Both the position numbers and the translations under genes were made by a program. Below are positions 1 to 8,454 of a stretch of 64,000 bases of DNA, in pieces; the stretch's first letter is position 1; each line of letters starts with the position of its first letter. Under the pieces are notes generated by a model that saw nothing but the letters and a program-made list of their open reading frames with translations, searched no databases and was not told the origin of the DNA. Source of the DNA: CAZTCJ01 sp964612085. GTDB taxonomy: Bacteria > Pseudomonadota > Alphaproteobacteria > JAJFIK01. The stretch spans positions 62,001-126,000 of the forward strand of contig CAZTCJ010000001.1 in assembly GCA_964612085.1 (NCBI GenBank), written 5' to 3'.

Positions 1-213
1 CAGACGGGCCACGTCCTGGCCCCCGACCTGCGCCGCGCCGCTGTCAGGCACGACAAGACCCAGCACGGTGCGCAAGGCCGTGGTCTTGCCGCAGCCATTG
101 GGTCCCAAAAACCCGACCATCTCTCCCGGCGACAGGGCGAAACTGACATCGCGCAGCACCGGGCGGCCGCCCAGTGTCACCGACACCCGGTCGAGGGCCA
201 GAAGCGCCGTCAC
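1..213 (-). CDS. ABC transporter ATP-binding protein, FecE/BtuD type (partial)
   Basis: Only the first 71 codons lie in the window; the gene runs off the left edge. The Walker A motif GPNGCGKT is clear at about residues 35-42 and is followed by the usual early nucleotide-binding-domain sequence. The start is a GTG at 213 that overlaps the stop codon of the permease gene by four bases (GTGA), so the two are translationally coupled. The product should energise the FecCD-type permease in uptake of an iron-siderophore, heme or corrinoid. The signature motif and Walker B lie outside the window, so the substrate class rests on the neighbour. Confidence 0.9.
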   Translation of the reverse strand, partial: MTALLALDRVSVTLGGRPVLRDVSFALSPGEMVGFLGPNGCGKTTALRTVLGLVVPDSGAAQVGGQDVARL

Positions 214-1232
214 GGGGCCATCCTCCGCAGGCGCGCCGCGATGACGATGAAGGCGGGCGCGCCGAACAGGGCGGCGACCACGCCGAGCTTCAGTTCCTGA
301 TCGAACGGCAACAGGCGCACGCCAATATCGGCGGCCACCAGGATCGCCCCGCCCAGAAGGGCGCTGGGGATCAGGAGCCGGGCCGGATCGGCGGCCACGA
401 AGGGGCGCACCAGATGGGGCGTGACAATGCCGATAAAGCCGATGGTGCCGGCCACCGCCACCGAGGCCCCCACGGCGAGCGCGGAACCGACGATGACAAG
501 CAGCCTCGTGCGCTTCAGATCGGCCCCGACACTGAACGCCCCTTCCTCGCCCAGCGTCAGCGCGCGCAGGCCGGGGCCCGCCAGGACCATCAGCACCGCC
601 CCCAACAGAATGAACGGCAGGCTCAAGGCAAGGTCGGCGAAACTGCGATTAGCCACTGAGCCCAACAGCCAGTTGATCATGTCACTGAGGGAAAAGGGAT
701 TGGGCGAGAGATTCATGGCGAGCGCCGTCATGGCGCCCGCGAAACTCGAGAGGCCAACGCCGATCAGGATCAGGGTCGCCACCGACACCCGCCCCGCGCC
801 CAGGCCGTAGAGCAAGGCCGCCGCGCCCAGGGCGAAGGCCATGGCCAGGCCCGGCAGAGCGAGCTGGCTGATCAGGACCAGATTGAAATAGATGGCGATG
901 ACCGCGCCCAGCGCCGCCATGGCGGACACGCCCAAGACGCCCGGATCGGCCAGCGGATTGCGCAGGAGACCCTGGAGCGCCGCGCCCGAGAGGCCGAGCG
1001 CCGCGCCCACCGCGAAAGCGATCAGCGCGCGCGGCAGCCGGATCTCGCGCACGATGGCGCCGGTGATCGCATCGTTTTCCTGTCCGCCCAGGGCGGCCAG
1101 CACATCGCCGAGGCCAAGCGGCACGCTGCCCAGGAAACAGGCGGATATGACGAGCATGGCCGCCGCTGCCCCCAAGCCTGCGGTCAGAATGGCGGAACGG
1201 TCCTGCGGCGCTGCTCTGATCCCTGCGGTCAT
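210..1232 (-). CDS. FecCD-family ABC transporter permease
   Basis: This 340-residue polytopic inner-membrane protein has the length and sequence of the FecCD/BtuC family. Family hallmarks are GAALQGLLRNPLADP near residue 85 and the GFIGIVTPHLVR stretch near residue 270, which lies around the ATPase-coupling region. About nine to ten hydrophobic segments are visible. It would form the channel for a ferric siderophore, heme or vitamin B12 complex. It starts one base after the stop codon of the P450 gene and overlaps the ATPase gene downstream. No periplasmic binding protein or receptor is next to it. The nearest candidates are the BtuB/BtuF pair at 17.5-20.3 kb. Confidence 0.92.
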   Translation of the reverse strand: MTAGIRAAPQDRSAILTAGLGAAAAMLVISACFLGSVPLGLGDVLAALGGQENDAITGAIVREIRLPRALIAFAVGAALGLSGAALQGLLRNPLADPGVLGVSAMAALGAVIAIYFNLVLISQLALPGLAMAFALGAAALLYGLGAGRVSVATLILIGVGLSSFAGAMTALAMNLSPNPFSLSDMINWLLGSVANRSFADLALSLPFILLGAVLMVLAGPGLRALTLGEEGAFSVGADLKRTRLLVIVGSALAVGASVAVAGTIGFIGIVTPHLVRPFVAADPARLLIPSALLGGAILVAADIGVRLLPFDQELKLGVVAALFGAPAFIVIAARLRRMAP

Positions 1233-1233
1233 G

Positions 1234-2508
1234 TCACGTCGCCATCAAATCCCCAAAACACCCCTCCGGCGCCCGATGCGCCGGCGCGGCCTTCCACGCC
1301 ACAGGCATGGCTTCGATCCGGCGGATGCCCGCATGGCCCGCGATCTTCGGGAGGGGCCCGGCCAGGTCCAGATGGGGCAGCCGTTGGGACAGGGCATAAA
1401 GGGCCTCTTCCATCTCGGCAAGAGCCAGCGCCTCGCCGAGGCAGCGGTGCGCGCCGCCGCCAAAGGCCAGATGCCAGCGGGGATGATGGTCGCGGGTGAT
1501 GTCGAAACGGTCCGGATCGGGATAGACCGCCGGATCGCGCAAGGCGGAAATGAGCGACAGGAACACCACCCGATTGGCTTCGATCACATAGCCGTCGCTG
1601 ACCTCGATGGGCTCCAGCGAAATGCGGGGCAGCGAGCCCACGGGCGGATCGTAGCGCAAGGCTTCCTTGATGGCCCCGGGAATGAGCGCAGGCTCGGCCC
1701 GCAAGGCGTCCCATTGATCCCGGCGCTGAAGAAGCTGGGAGAGCATGACCGTCAGGCCCGTGCGGGTGGTGTCGCTGCCCGCCAGGATGACGCCCGCCAC
1801 GTTCACATATGTCTCCTCGGGCGACAAATTACCGGCGGCATCGACCGCGCGCACGTAGTCGGTAAGGAAATCGTCGCGCGGATTGGCCCTGCGCTCGTCC
1901 AGCAGGCCGCGCACGAAGGCGAATAGCCGGTCCACCCCGTCATTGATCTGCGGCAGGTCCTTGTCATCGAAGATCGCGATGCCGCGCGCCGCCCATTCGA
2001 CCCATTGGATAAAGCGCGGCACGTCTTCCTTGGGCGCGCCCAGGATGTCGCAGATCATGCGGGCCGGAAGCGCCTTGGCGAAATCCTCCAGAAAGTCCAT
2101 CTCGCGCGTCTCGGCGTGCTCATCGATCAGCGTATTGACCAAAGCGGTGATGCGCGGACGCAAGGCCTGGATCAGACGGAAGGCGAAGGTCTTGGAGAAC
2201 GGCGCGCGACGGCGGGCATGGACCTCTCCATTGGCGAACAGCATGCCATGCTTGAAAATGTCATAGAGCGGACCGTCCATGACACCGCGCAGTTCCATGG
2301 CCTCCGTTTCGACCTGACGCGTGCGGGGATCCGTGAACAGAGCATCCACATCCTTGTAGCGCAGCACGAAAATGCCGCCCAAGGGCATCTGGAAGAACGG
2401 CGCGGTCTCACGCAGCCGCTTGAAGGCGGGATGGGGATTAGTGCCCAACTCTTCCAGGCTGATGCCCAAACGGTCCAATATCTGAGCCGGATCGAGACGC
2501 TCGGTCAT
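1234..2508 (-). CDS. Cytochrome P450
   Basis: A soluble bacterial P450 of 424 residues. The I-helix oxygen-activation motif AGSDTT is at residues 243-248, the K-helix ExxR is E282-R285, and the heme-binding loop FGGGAHRCLG carries the cysteine ligand C356. The family is a heme monooxygenase that needs a ferredoxin and reductase, and neither is encoded nearby. I chose the ATG at 2508 because an AGAGGGG ribosome-binding site lies just upstream. An in-frame ATG at 2523 would place that site inside the gene. The gene is tightly coupled (one-base gap) to the FecCD permease, an unusual partnership. The substrate cannot be read from the sequence. Confidence 0.95.
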   Translation of the reverse strand: MTERLDPAQILDRLGISLEELGTNPHPAFKRLRETAPFFQMPLGGIFVLRYKDVDALFTDPRTRQVETEAMELRGVMDGPLYDIFKHGMLFANGEVHARRRAPFSKTFAFRLIQALRPRITALVNTLIDEHAETREMDFLEDFAKALPARMICDILGAPKEDVPRFIQWVEWAARGIAIFDDKDLPQINDGVDRLFAFVRGLLDERRANPRDDFLTDYVRAVDAAGNLSPEETYVNVAGVILAGSDTTRTGLTVMLSQLLQRRDQWDALRAEPALIPGAIKEALRYDPPVGSLPRISLEPIEVSDGYVIEANRVVFLSLISALRDPAVYPDPDRFDITRDHHPRWHLAFGGGAHRCLGEALALAEMEEALYALSQRLPHLDLAGPLPKIAGHAGIRRIEAMPVAWKAAPAHRAPEGCFGDLMAT

Positions 2509-2623
2509 GGCCCCCCTCTTCATCTTTGAATTTGTATACCCAAAACGGTCCGGGGCATGCGCCCCACGCTGCGGTTGCAGATTACACGGCCCAACCCGTC
2601 AGGTCGACTCCGTGACGGTGTCG

Positions 2624-3568
2624 TCAGCTTTGCGGCGGATCCGCCGGGTAGAGCCTGCGCCCTTCGACCCGCACTTCGAACAGATCGGGCCGCATGTAAT
2701 GGCCCGCCGGATCGCAAGCCGCCTTGGCCTTGCGGCATTCGATGAGCGAGCCTTCCGCCATCAGAATGGTTTCTTCCGATCCGGCCTGGGCGATAACCTC
2801 CCCCCGCGGATCGATGATGGCCGAGCGGCCATTGTGCTCGAAGGGCGCCAGCGGACGATAGCGCTCCGGCACATGATGGTGGAGCCGCAGCCCCGCCGCC
2901 GCGATGACATAAGCGCCCGCCTGGCTAGCGAAGGCGCGCGACAGCAGGATCTGCCGGGCCCAGACCGGTTCGCTCGGGGCCTGATCCGGTTCGCGCCCCG
3001 GCCAGGCCGCCACATGCACTTGCGTGCCCTGGGCGATCAAGGCGAAGCCCGGCAGCAGCACATTGTGCTCCCAGCAATTGAGACCGGAAAGCCGCCCAAA
3101 GGCCCGCTGATAAACCGTCAGGCCCTTCGCGTCCCCGTCTCCCCATACGGAGCGTTCATGGTGGGTCGGCTTGATCTTCCGGTGCCGGCCCAAAAGCGTG
3201 CCGTCCCTGGAGATGAAAACGAGGGAGGCATAGACCGTCCCGCGCGTCGCCGGATCGATCTCGGCCACGCCGATCACTACATCGCATCCGGCAGCCCGCG
3301 CCGCCGCGCCCAAAGCATCGGTCTCCGGGCCCGGTACGGCAATAGCATTGGCCTGATACGCGGCCGCCGCCTCCCACCACAGGTCGGACAAGGGCGCATC
3401 GACGAAAAAGGGATAACCCGGCAGCCAGCTCTCCCCGAAGGCGACCAGATCGGCCCCTTGCGCGCCCCCTTGCGCGATTAGACGGCAGGCTTTCTCCACG
3501 CCGGTTGCCGTGTCGAAAAAGGGCGATGCCGCCTGAATGGCGGCCAGACGGAAGACCGGATCGGCCAT
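2624..3568 (-). CDS. Nitrilase (carbon-nitrogen hydrolase family)
   Basis: A 314-residue cytoplasmic enzyme with the complete nitrilase catalytic triad: E46 in the GESWLPGYP motif, K131 in HRKIKPT, and nucleophile C165 in the NCWEH motif. The CWEH context is typical of true nitrilases, which turn R-CN into a carboxylic acid and ammonia, rather than amidase branches. The length is close to family norms (about 310-370), though the C-terminal tail is short. The start at 3568 has a strong GAGGAGGT site in front. It is transcribed away from the MFS transporter across a 168-bp divergent intergenic region, and the P450 lies 115 bp downstream on the same strand. The natural nitrile is unknown. Confidence 0.93.
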   Translation of the reverse strand: MADPVFRLAAIQAASPFFDTATGVEKACRLIAQGGAQGADLVAFGESWLPGYPFFVDAPLSDLWWEAAAAYQANAIAVPGPETDALGAAARAAGCDVVIGVAEIDPATRGTVYASLVFISRDGTLLGRHRKIKPTHHERSVWGDGDAKGLTVYQRAFGRLSGLNCWEHNVLLPGFALIAQGTQVHVAAWPGREPDQAPSEPVWARQILLSRAFASQAGAYVIAAAGLRLHHHVPERYRPLAPFEHNGRSAIIDPRGEVIAQAGSEETILMAEGSLIECRKAKAACDPAGHYMRPDLFEVRVEGRRLYPADPPQS

Positions 3569-3736
3569 GGACTACCTCCTCAAGGATGATCGCGGGCGGG
3601 CGGGCGCGCACGGACCCGTTTTCCTGTTAGACTGACAGCCTGTTGGGGAAGACGCCAGTCACGTGTCGTCACGACCGGAAAAACGGCCGCACGGACAAGG
3701 GCAAGCGCGGCAACCGCGCCCATGGGGAGGGAAACG

Positions 3737-5050
3737 ATGCACGACGATGGGGAAGACCGCGTCTCGGCCAAGCAATATGCGTTCTTGACCTTGCTCACGA
3801 TCCTGAACGTTTTGAACTTCGTGGACCGTCAGCTTCTGGCGAGCTTCGCGAATTTCATCGTGCCGGATCTGGGCCTGACCAATTTCCAGTTCGGCCTGCT
3901 GACCGGTCTGGTCTTCATCATCTTCTACGCGGTCATGGGCCTGTTCATGGGCGCGCTCGCCGATATGGTGCACCGGCCCCGGCTGGTGGCGGCGGGCCTT
4001 GCCCTATGGAGTGCGCTCACCGCCGTCTCGGGCGCCGCCAAAGGCTTCATCAGCCTGGCGATCCCCCGTATGCTGATCGGTGTCGGCGAATCCGTCCTCT
4101 CCCCCACCGCCATGTCCATGCTGGCGGACCGCTTTCCCAGTTCGCGCCTCGGTTTCGCGGCAGGGTTTTATTACATGGGCGTGCCCATCGGTGTCGGTGT
4201 CAGCCTGCTGATCGCGGGCTATCTGGGCCCGGCCATTGGCTGGCGGAACTGTTTTTATCTCCTGGGCGGCATCGGCTTGTTCTTTGCCGTGATCATGCTC
4301 TTCGTCAAGGAGACGCCGCGCAAGGCTCATGTGGCGACCAGCCTCGATCCGGTGGGGACGGACGGAAAGCAGAGCTTCGGCAATATCATCTCGACCCTGT
4401 TCAAAGCCTTGAAAGCCTCCCCTGCCTTGATGCTGACCATCGCGGGCGGTGTTGCTATCCACTTTATTCTCGGCGCGGCGGCCTTTGAACAGTTGTGGTT
4501 CGTCCAGGAACGCGGCTTCGACCGGGCGGAGATCGCCCAGATCACCGGCTATCTGGCCGTGGCCGGCGGCATTCTCGGCAATCTGTTCGGCGGCATCGCC
4601 AGCGACTGGTGGCAGACCAAGACCGGACAAGGCAGGCCCACCTTCCTGTTCTGGACCTTACTGCTCCTGACACCGATCAATCTGATCTACCGCATTGTCG
4701 ATCCGGCCTCCATCTGGTTTTACGTGGGCATCTTCCTGGCCTATTTCCAGCTCGGCTGTTTTTACGGCCCGACCTTTTCCACCGTACAGGAACTGGTGCC
4801 GCCGCGTATCCGCTCCACGGTGGTCGCCTTTTACATCCTGATGCTGAATTTGGTGGGCCTCGGCATCGGGATCACGGCGGCGGGCTATGTCATCGACGTG
4901 ATGATCGCCGAGGGCGTCGAAGAGCCGTACACCATGACCCTGCTGGCTTTCACGGTCCTCTCGGCGACGGCCATCCCGTTGTTCTATCTGGCCGGGCGGC
5001 GCTTCGAGGCGGACCGCAGACGGCTGTTCTCCCTGCCGGATGCGAAATGA
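3737..5050 (+). CDS. MFS transporter, spinster-like
   Basis: A 437-residue inner-membrane carrier with about twelve hydrophobic segments. The motif NVLNFVDRQLLASF in the first helix, GALADMVHRPRL in loop 2-3 (the MFS A-motif position) and RMLIGVGES in helix 4 are typical of the spinster-like subgroup common in sphingomonads and related Alphaproteobacteria. Members are often annotated as transporters of organic acids or lipids, but few are characterised. I prefer the ATG at 3737 because a GGGGAGGG site precedes it; an in-frame ATG exists at 3722. It lies 102 bp upstream of the E1 gene on the same strand and may be co-transcribed. Confidence 0.9.
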   Translation: MHDDGEDRVSAKQYAFLTLLTILNVLNFVDRQLLASFANFIVPDLGLTNFQFGLLTGLVFIIFYAVMGLFMGALADMVHRPRLVAAGLALWSALTAVSGAAKGFISLAIPRMLIGVGESVLSPTAMSMLADRFPSSRLGFAAGFYYMGVPIGVGVSLLIAGYLGPAIGWRNCFYLLGGIGLFFAVIMLFVKETPRKAHVATSLDPVGTDGKQSFGNIISTLFKALKASPALMLTIAGGVAIHFILGAAAFEQLWFVQERGFDRAEIAQITGYLAVAGGILGNLFGGIASDWWQTKTGQGRPTFLFWTLLLLTPINLIYRIVDPASIWFYVGIFLAYFQLGCFYGPTFSTVQELVPPRIRSTVVAFYILMLNLVGLGIGITAAGYVIDVMIAEGVEEPYTMTLLAFTVLSATAIPLFYLAGRRFEADRRRLFSLPDAK

Positions 5051-5152
5051 CGCGCAAAACAATCGAAGCGGGAATGATTGACAGGCAGGGGCGAACCGGT
5101 CGAGAAACGGCGTCAACATTCATGAGAATGCACCGCCACAAAGACGTCTTTC

Positions 5153-7390
5153 ATGTTCGATCGCGCCCAAGCCATACACGATGCCTTTCTTAAGCGGGTC
5201 GCGGAAGGCCGCCTGCCGGAACCGCGCTCCAACCTGACGCCCGGCGCCGCCGGCCTCAGCCCGCAGGATCTCGTGGATCTGTTCGAAAGCCAGGTCATGA
5301 GCCGCCATGTGGATTTGGTTTCCCGGCGGATGAAAGGCCGCAGCTATTATTCCATCGGCAGTTCGGGCCATGAAGGCAACGCCGCCGTGGGCAAGGCCTT
5401 TCGCCACACGGATATGGCGTTCCTGCATTACCGCTCCGGCGCGCTCTTCATTCAGCGCACGAAACATGTGCCGGGTTCGACGCCTTTGAGCGATCTGGCG
5501 CTTTCCATTGTGGCGAGCGCGGACGATCCCGTCTCCGGCGGCCGTCACAAGGTGTTCGGCGGCAAGGCGATTTTCACGCCGCCCCAGACCAGCACCATCG
5601 CCTCCCATCTGCCCAAGGCCGTGGGCGCGGCCTACAGCATCGGACTGGCCCGGCATTTGACCAAGACCGATACCGTCATGCCCAGGGACGCAGTCGTGCT
5701 CGTCAGTTTCGGCGATGCCTCGACCAACCATTCGACCGCGCAGGGAGCGTTCAACACGGCCGCCTGGGCCAGTTACAGCCGCGCGGCCATGCCCATCGTC
5801 TTTCTGTGTGAGGATAATGGCATCGGTATTTCCGTGCCGACGCCGCGCGACTGGATCAGGGCTAGTTTCGAACACCGGACCGGTCTGCACTATATGGCGT
5901 GCGACGGGCTCGACCTGCTCGATGCCTGGCGCGGCGCGAGTGCCGCCGCCGCTTATGCGAGACGGCATCAGAAACCCGTTTTCCTCCATATGCGGACGGT
6001 CCGCCTCATGGGCCATGCGGGCGCCGATATCGAGGCGGGCTACACACCGGTTCCCGAGATCGAACGGGTGGAAGCGGACGATCCGCTGCTGCACACGGCG
6101 GGTCTGCTGATCCGCCAGGGTATTCTGTCGCCGCAGGAGGTGCTCGGGCTGTACCGCACCATGGAAGCGCGGGTGGCGCGCGTCGCCGAGGAGGCAGCCG
6201 GGCGGCCCCGCCTGACCGACGCCAGGGCGGTCATGGCGTCCTTACATGCCCCTAAGCGGGAGGGCGAGCCAGCCTCGCCAGTCAAAGCCCCGCCCGTGCG
6301 CGACCGGCGCCTGCTCGAACAGCCCCAACCCATGGCCCGGCTCATTAATCTGACGCTCGCCGAGATCATGGTAAACGATCCGGACACGGTCGTATTCGGG
6401 CAGGATGTCGGCCGCAAGGGCGGCGTCTATAGCGTCACCTCCGGCCTACAGGACCAGTTCGGCCCGTCCCGCGTCCTCGATACGCTGCTCGATGAACAGG
6501 CCATTCTGGGCCTGGCCATCGGGCTTTCCCAGAACGGGTTCCTGCCGATCCCGGAAATTCAGTTCCTGGCCTATGTCCATAACGCGGAAGACCAGATCCG
6601 GGGCGAAGCCGCGACCCTGCCCTTTTTCTCCGACGGCCAGTTCGACAATCCCATGGTCATCCGGATCGCGGGGCTCGCCTATCAAAAGGGCTTTGGCGGT
6701 CATTTCCACAATGACAATTCCATCGCCATCTTCCGGGATATTCCGGGGATCATCCTTGCCTGTCCGTCAAACGGCGCGGATGCCTGCGCCATGCTGCGCA
6801 CCTGCGTGGATCTCGCCCGCCGCGAGCGCCGTGTCGTCGTGTTCCTGGAACCGATCGCGCTCTACATGGCGGCGGATCTCCATGAATCGAAGGACAAGCT
6901 GTGGCTGTCCCAATATCAGCCGCCGGACAAAAGCAAGGCGATTCCCTTCGGCGAGATCGGTCAGCATGGAGACGGCCAGGATCTCGCCATTGTAACCTAT
7001 GGCAATGGATATTATTTGAGCCGTCAAGCCGCCAAACGGCTGGAAGACGAAAGCGGTCTGCGGATCCGCGTCATCGATCTGCGCTGGCTGGCCCCTTTGA
7101 ACGAAGAGGCCATTCTGGAGGCCGTCCGCCCCTGCAAGGCGATCCTGATGGTGGAGGAATGCCGGCGCACGGGATCGCTCAGTGAGCAGCTTTATCAAAT
7201 CTTCACGGATCATGACGTCCGTGTTCCGATCAAACGGGTCGCCGCGGAAGACAGCTTTATTCCGCTGGGCCCCGCCGCCAACCACGTCCTGCCCAGTGTC
7301 GAGAGCATTATGGAGGCTGCGCGCGGCGTGACCGATCAGCGCGGCGGCAAACCCAGCCGCGGCAAGCAAGGCCAGAGGGCCGCGGGATGA
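5153..7390 (+). CDS. 2-oxoacid dehydrogenase E1, fused alpha and beta subunits
   Basis: A 745-residue thiamine-diphosphate enzyme that joins an E1 alpha domain (about 1-375) to an E1 beta domain (about 390-730). The TPP-binding motif begins with GD at residues 187-188 and ends near N222 in the CEDNGIG segment. The beta part has the VFGQDVGRKGG and LDTLLDEQAILG motifs of branched-chain and pyruvate E1 beta chains. The reaction is oxidative decarboxylation of a 2-oxo acid and acyl transfer to a lipoylated E2. No E2 or E3 gene is nearby, so partners must be encoded elsewhere. The stop codon overlaps the start of the acyltransferase gene (ATGA), which implies coupled expression. Confidence 0.92.
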   Translation: MFDRAQAIHDAFLKRVAEGRLPEPRSNLTPGAAGLSPQDLVDLFESQVMSRHVDLVSRRMKGRSYYSIGSSGHEGNAAVGKAFRHTDMAFLHYRSGALFIQRTKHVPGSTPLSDLALSIVASADDPVSGGRHKVFGGKAIFTPPQTSTIASHLPKAVGAAYSIGLARHLTKTDTVMPRDAVVLVSFGDASTNHSTAQGAFNTAAWASYSRAAMPIVFLCEDNGIGISVPTPRDWIRASFEHRTGLHYMACDGLDLLDAWRGASAAAAYARRHQKPVFLHMRTVRLMGHAGADIEAGYTPVPEIERVEADDPLLHTAGLLIRQGILSPQEVLGLYRTMEARVARVAEEAAGRPRLTDARAVMASLHAPKREGEPASPVKAPPVRDRRLLEQPQPMARLINLTLAEIMVNDPDTVVFGQDVGRKGGVYSVTSGLQDQFGPSRVLDTLLDEQAILGLAIGLSQNGFLPIPEIQFLAYVHNAEDQIRGEAATLPFFSDGQFDNPMVIRIAGLAYQKGFGGHFHNDNSIAIFRDIPGIILACPSNGADACAMLRTCVDLARRERRVVVFLEPIALYMAADLHESKDKLWLSQYQPPDKSKAIPFGEIGQHGDGQDLAIVTYGNGYYLSRQAAKRLEDESGLRIRVIDLRWLAPLNEEAILEAVRPCKAILMVEECRRTGSLSEQLYQIFTDHDVRVPIKRVAAEDSFIPLGPAANHVLPSVESIMEAARGVTDQRGGKPSRGKQGQRAAG

Positions 7391-8454
7391 GCGAGACCGC
7401 AGTCGTCATCTGCCCTGGGCGCGGCACCTATACCAAGAGCGAACTCGGCTATCTGCGCCGCTATCACGGCAGTAAGCAGACATTCCTTACCGGGATCGAT
7501 CAGCACCGCAAGGCCCAAAGCCAGATTCCGGTGACGGATCTGGACGCCGCCCGCAGCTACCGGTCGAGCCTCCACGCCACAAGCGAAAATGCCTCGGCCC
7601 TGATCTATGCCTGCGCGCTTGGCGATTTCCAGGACATCGACCGGACCGCCTTCGAGATTGTGGCCGTGACCGGCAATTCCATGGGCTGGTATCTGGCGCT
7701 CGCCTGCGCGGAGGCGCTCGCCCCCCAAAGCGCCATTCAGGTGGTCAATGGCATGGGCACTTTGATGGAAACCCAGGGCACAGGCGGCCAAGTACTTTAT
7801 CCGGTAGCAGATGAAGAATGGCGGCCCGATCCGGACCGCGAAGCCCGGATCATGGCGCTGGCGGAAAAAGCGGGCCGGGAACCGGGCGCCCAGGTTCATG
7901 TCTCGATCCGTCTCGGCGGCATGGTGGTTTTCGCGGCCAATGATGCCGGGATCGACGCGCTGATGCGCGGGCTGCCCGCCTTCGACCGGTTTCCCATGCG
8001 CCTTGCCCATCATGCGGGCTTTCACAGCCCCCTGCTCGATCACATTCCGGCACAGGCCAAGGCGCGGCTGCCTGCTTCCCTGTTCCGCCCGCCCCGTATC
8101 CCGGCAATCGACGGACGGGGCGCCATATGGTCGCCTCATGCGACGGATACGGAGCGCTTACACAATTACACGCTCGACCATCAGATCAGGCGGCCTTACG
8201 ATTTTTCCAAGGCGGTGGAAGTGGCGATCAAGGAATTCGCGCCGGACCGGCTGATCCTGCTCGGACCCGGCACGACGCTGGGCGGCGCCGTCGCGCAAGT
8301 GTTGATCCGTCACCGCTGGAAAGGTTTGGACAGCAAGGCGGCGTTTCTCGCCCGGCAAAAAACCGATCCACTCATCCTGTCCATGGGCTGGGAGGAACAG
8401 CGCGCCCGCGTGGCGTCACAGCCGCAAACGGTGGATCACTCCGGACGCCGATAA
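7387..8454 (+). CDS. FabD-like ACP acyltransferase with altered substrate-binding residue
   Basis: A 355-residue protein with the acyltransferase fold of malonyl-CoA:ACP transacylases. The nucleophile is S98 in GNSMG (FabD usually has GHSxG), and the catalytic histidine is probably H213 in the GFHSPLL segment. In FabD an arginine in the RGxLM segment binds the malonyl carboxylate. Here the matching stretch is NGMGTLM, with methionine (M123) in its place, which argues against malonyl specificity. The gene is coupled to the fused E1 by a four-base overlap, so a shared acyl-group pathway is plausible. Its 3' end overlaps the convergent wzc-like gene by 19 bp. Confidence 0.85.
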   Translation: MSETAVVICPGRGTYTKSELGYLRRYHGSKQTFLTGIDQHRKAQSQIPVTDLDAARSYRSSLHATSENASALIYACALGDFQDIDRTAFEIVAVTGNSMGWYLALACAEALAPQSAIQVVNGMGTLMETQGTGGQVLYPVADEEWRPDPDREARIMALAEKAGREPGAQVHVSIRLGGMVVFAANDAGIDALMRGLPAFDRFPMRLAHHAGFHSPLLDHIPAQAKARLPASLFRPPRIPAIDGRGAIWSPHATDTERLHNYTLDHQIRRPYDFSKAVEVAIKEFAPDRLILLGPGTTLGGAVAQVLIRHRWKGLDSKAAFLARQKTDPLILSMGWEEQRARVASQPQTVDHSGRR

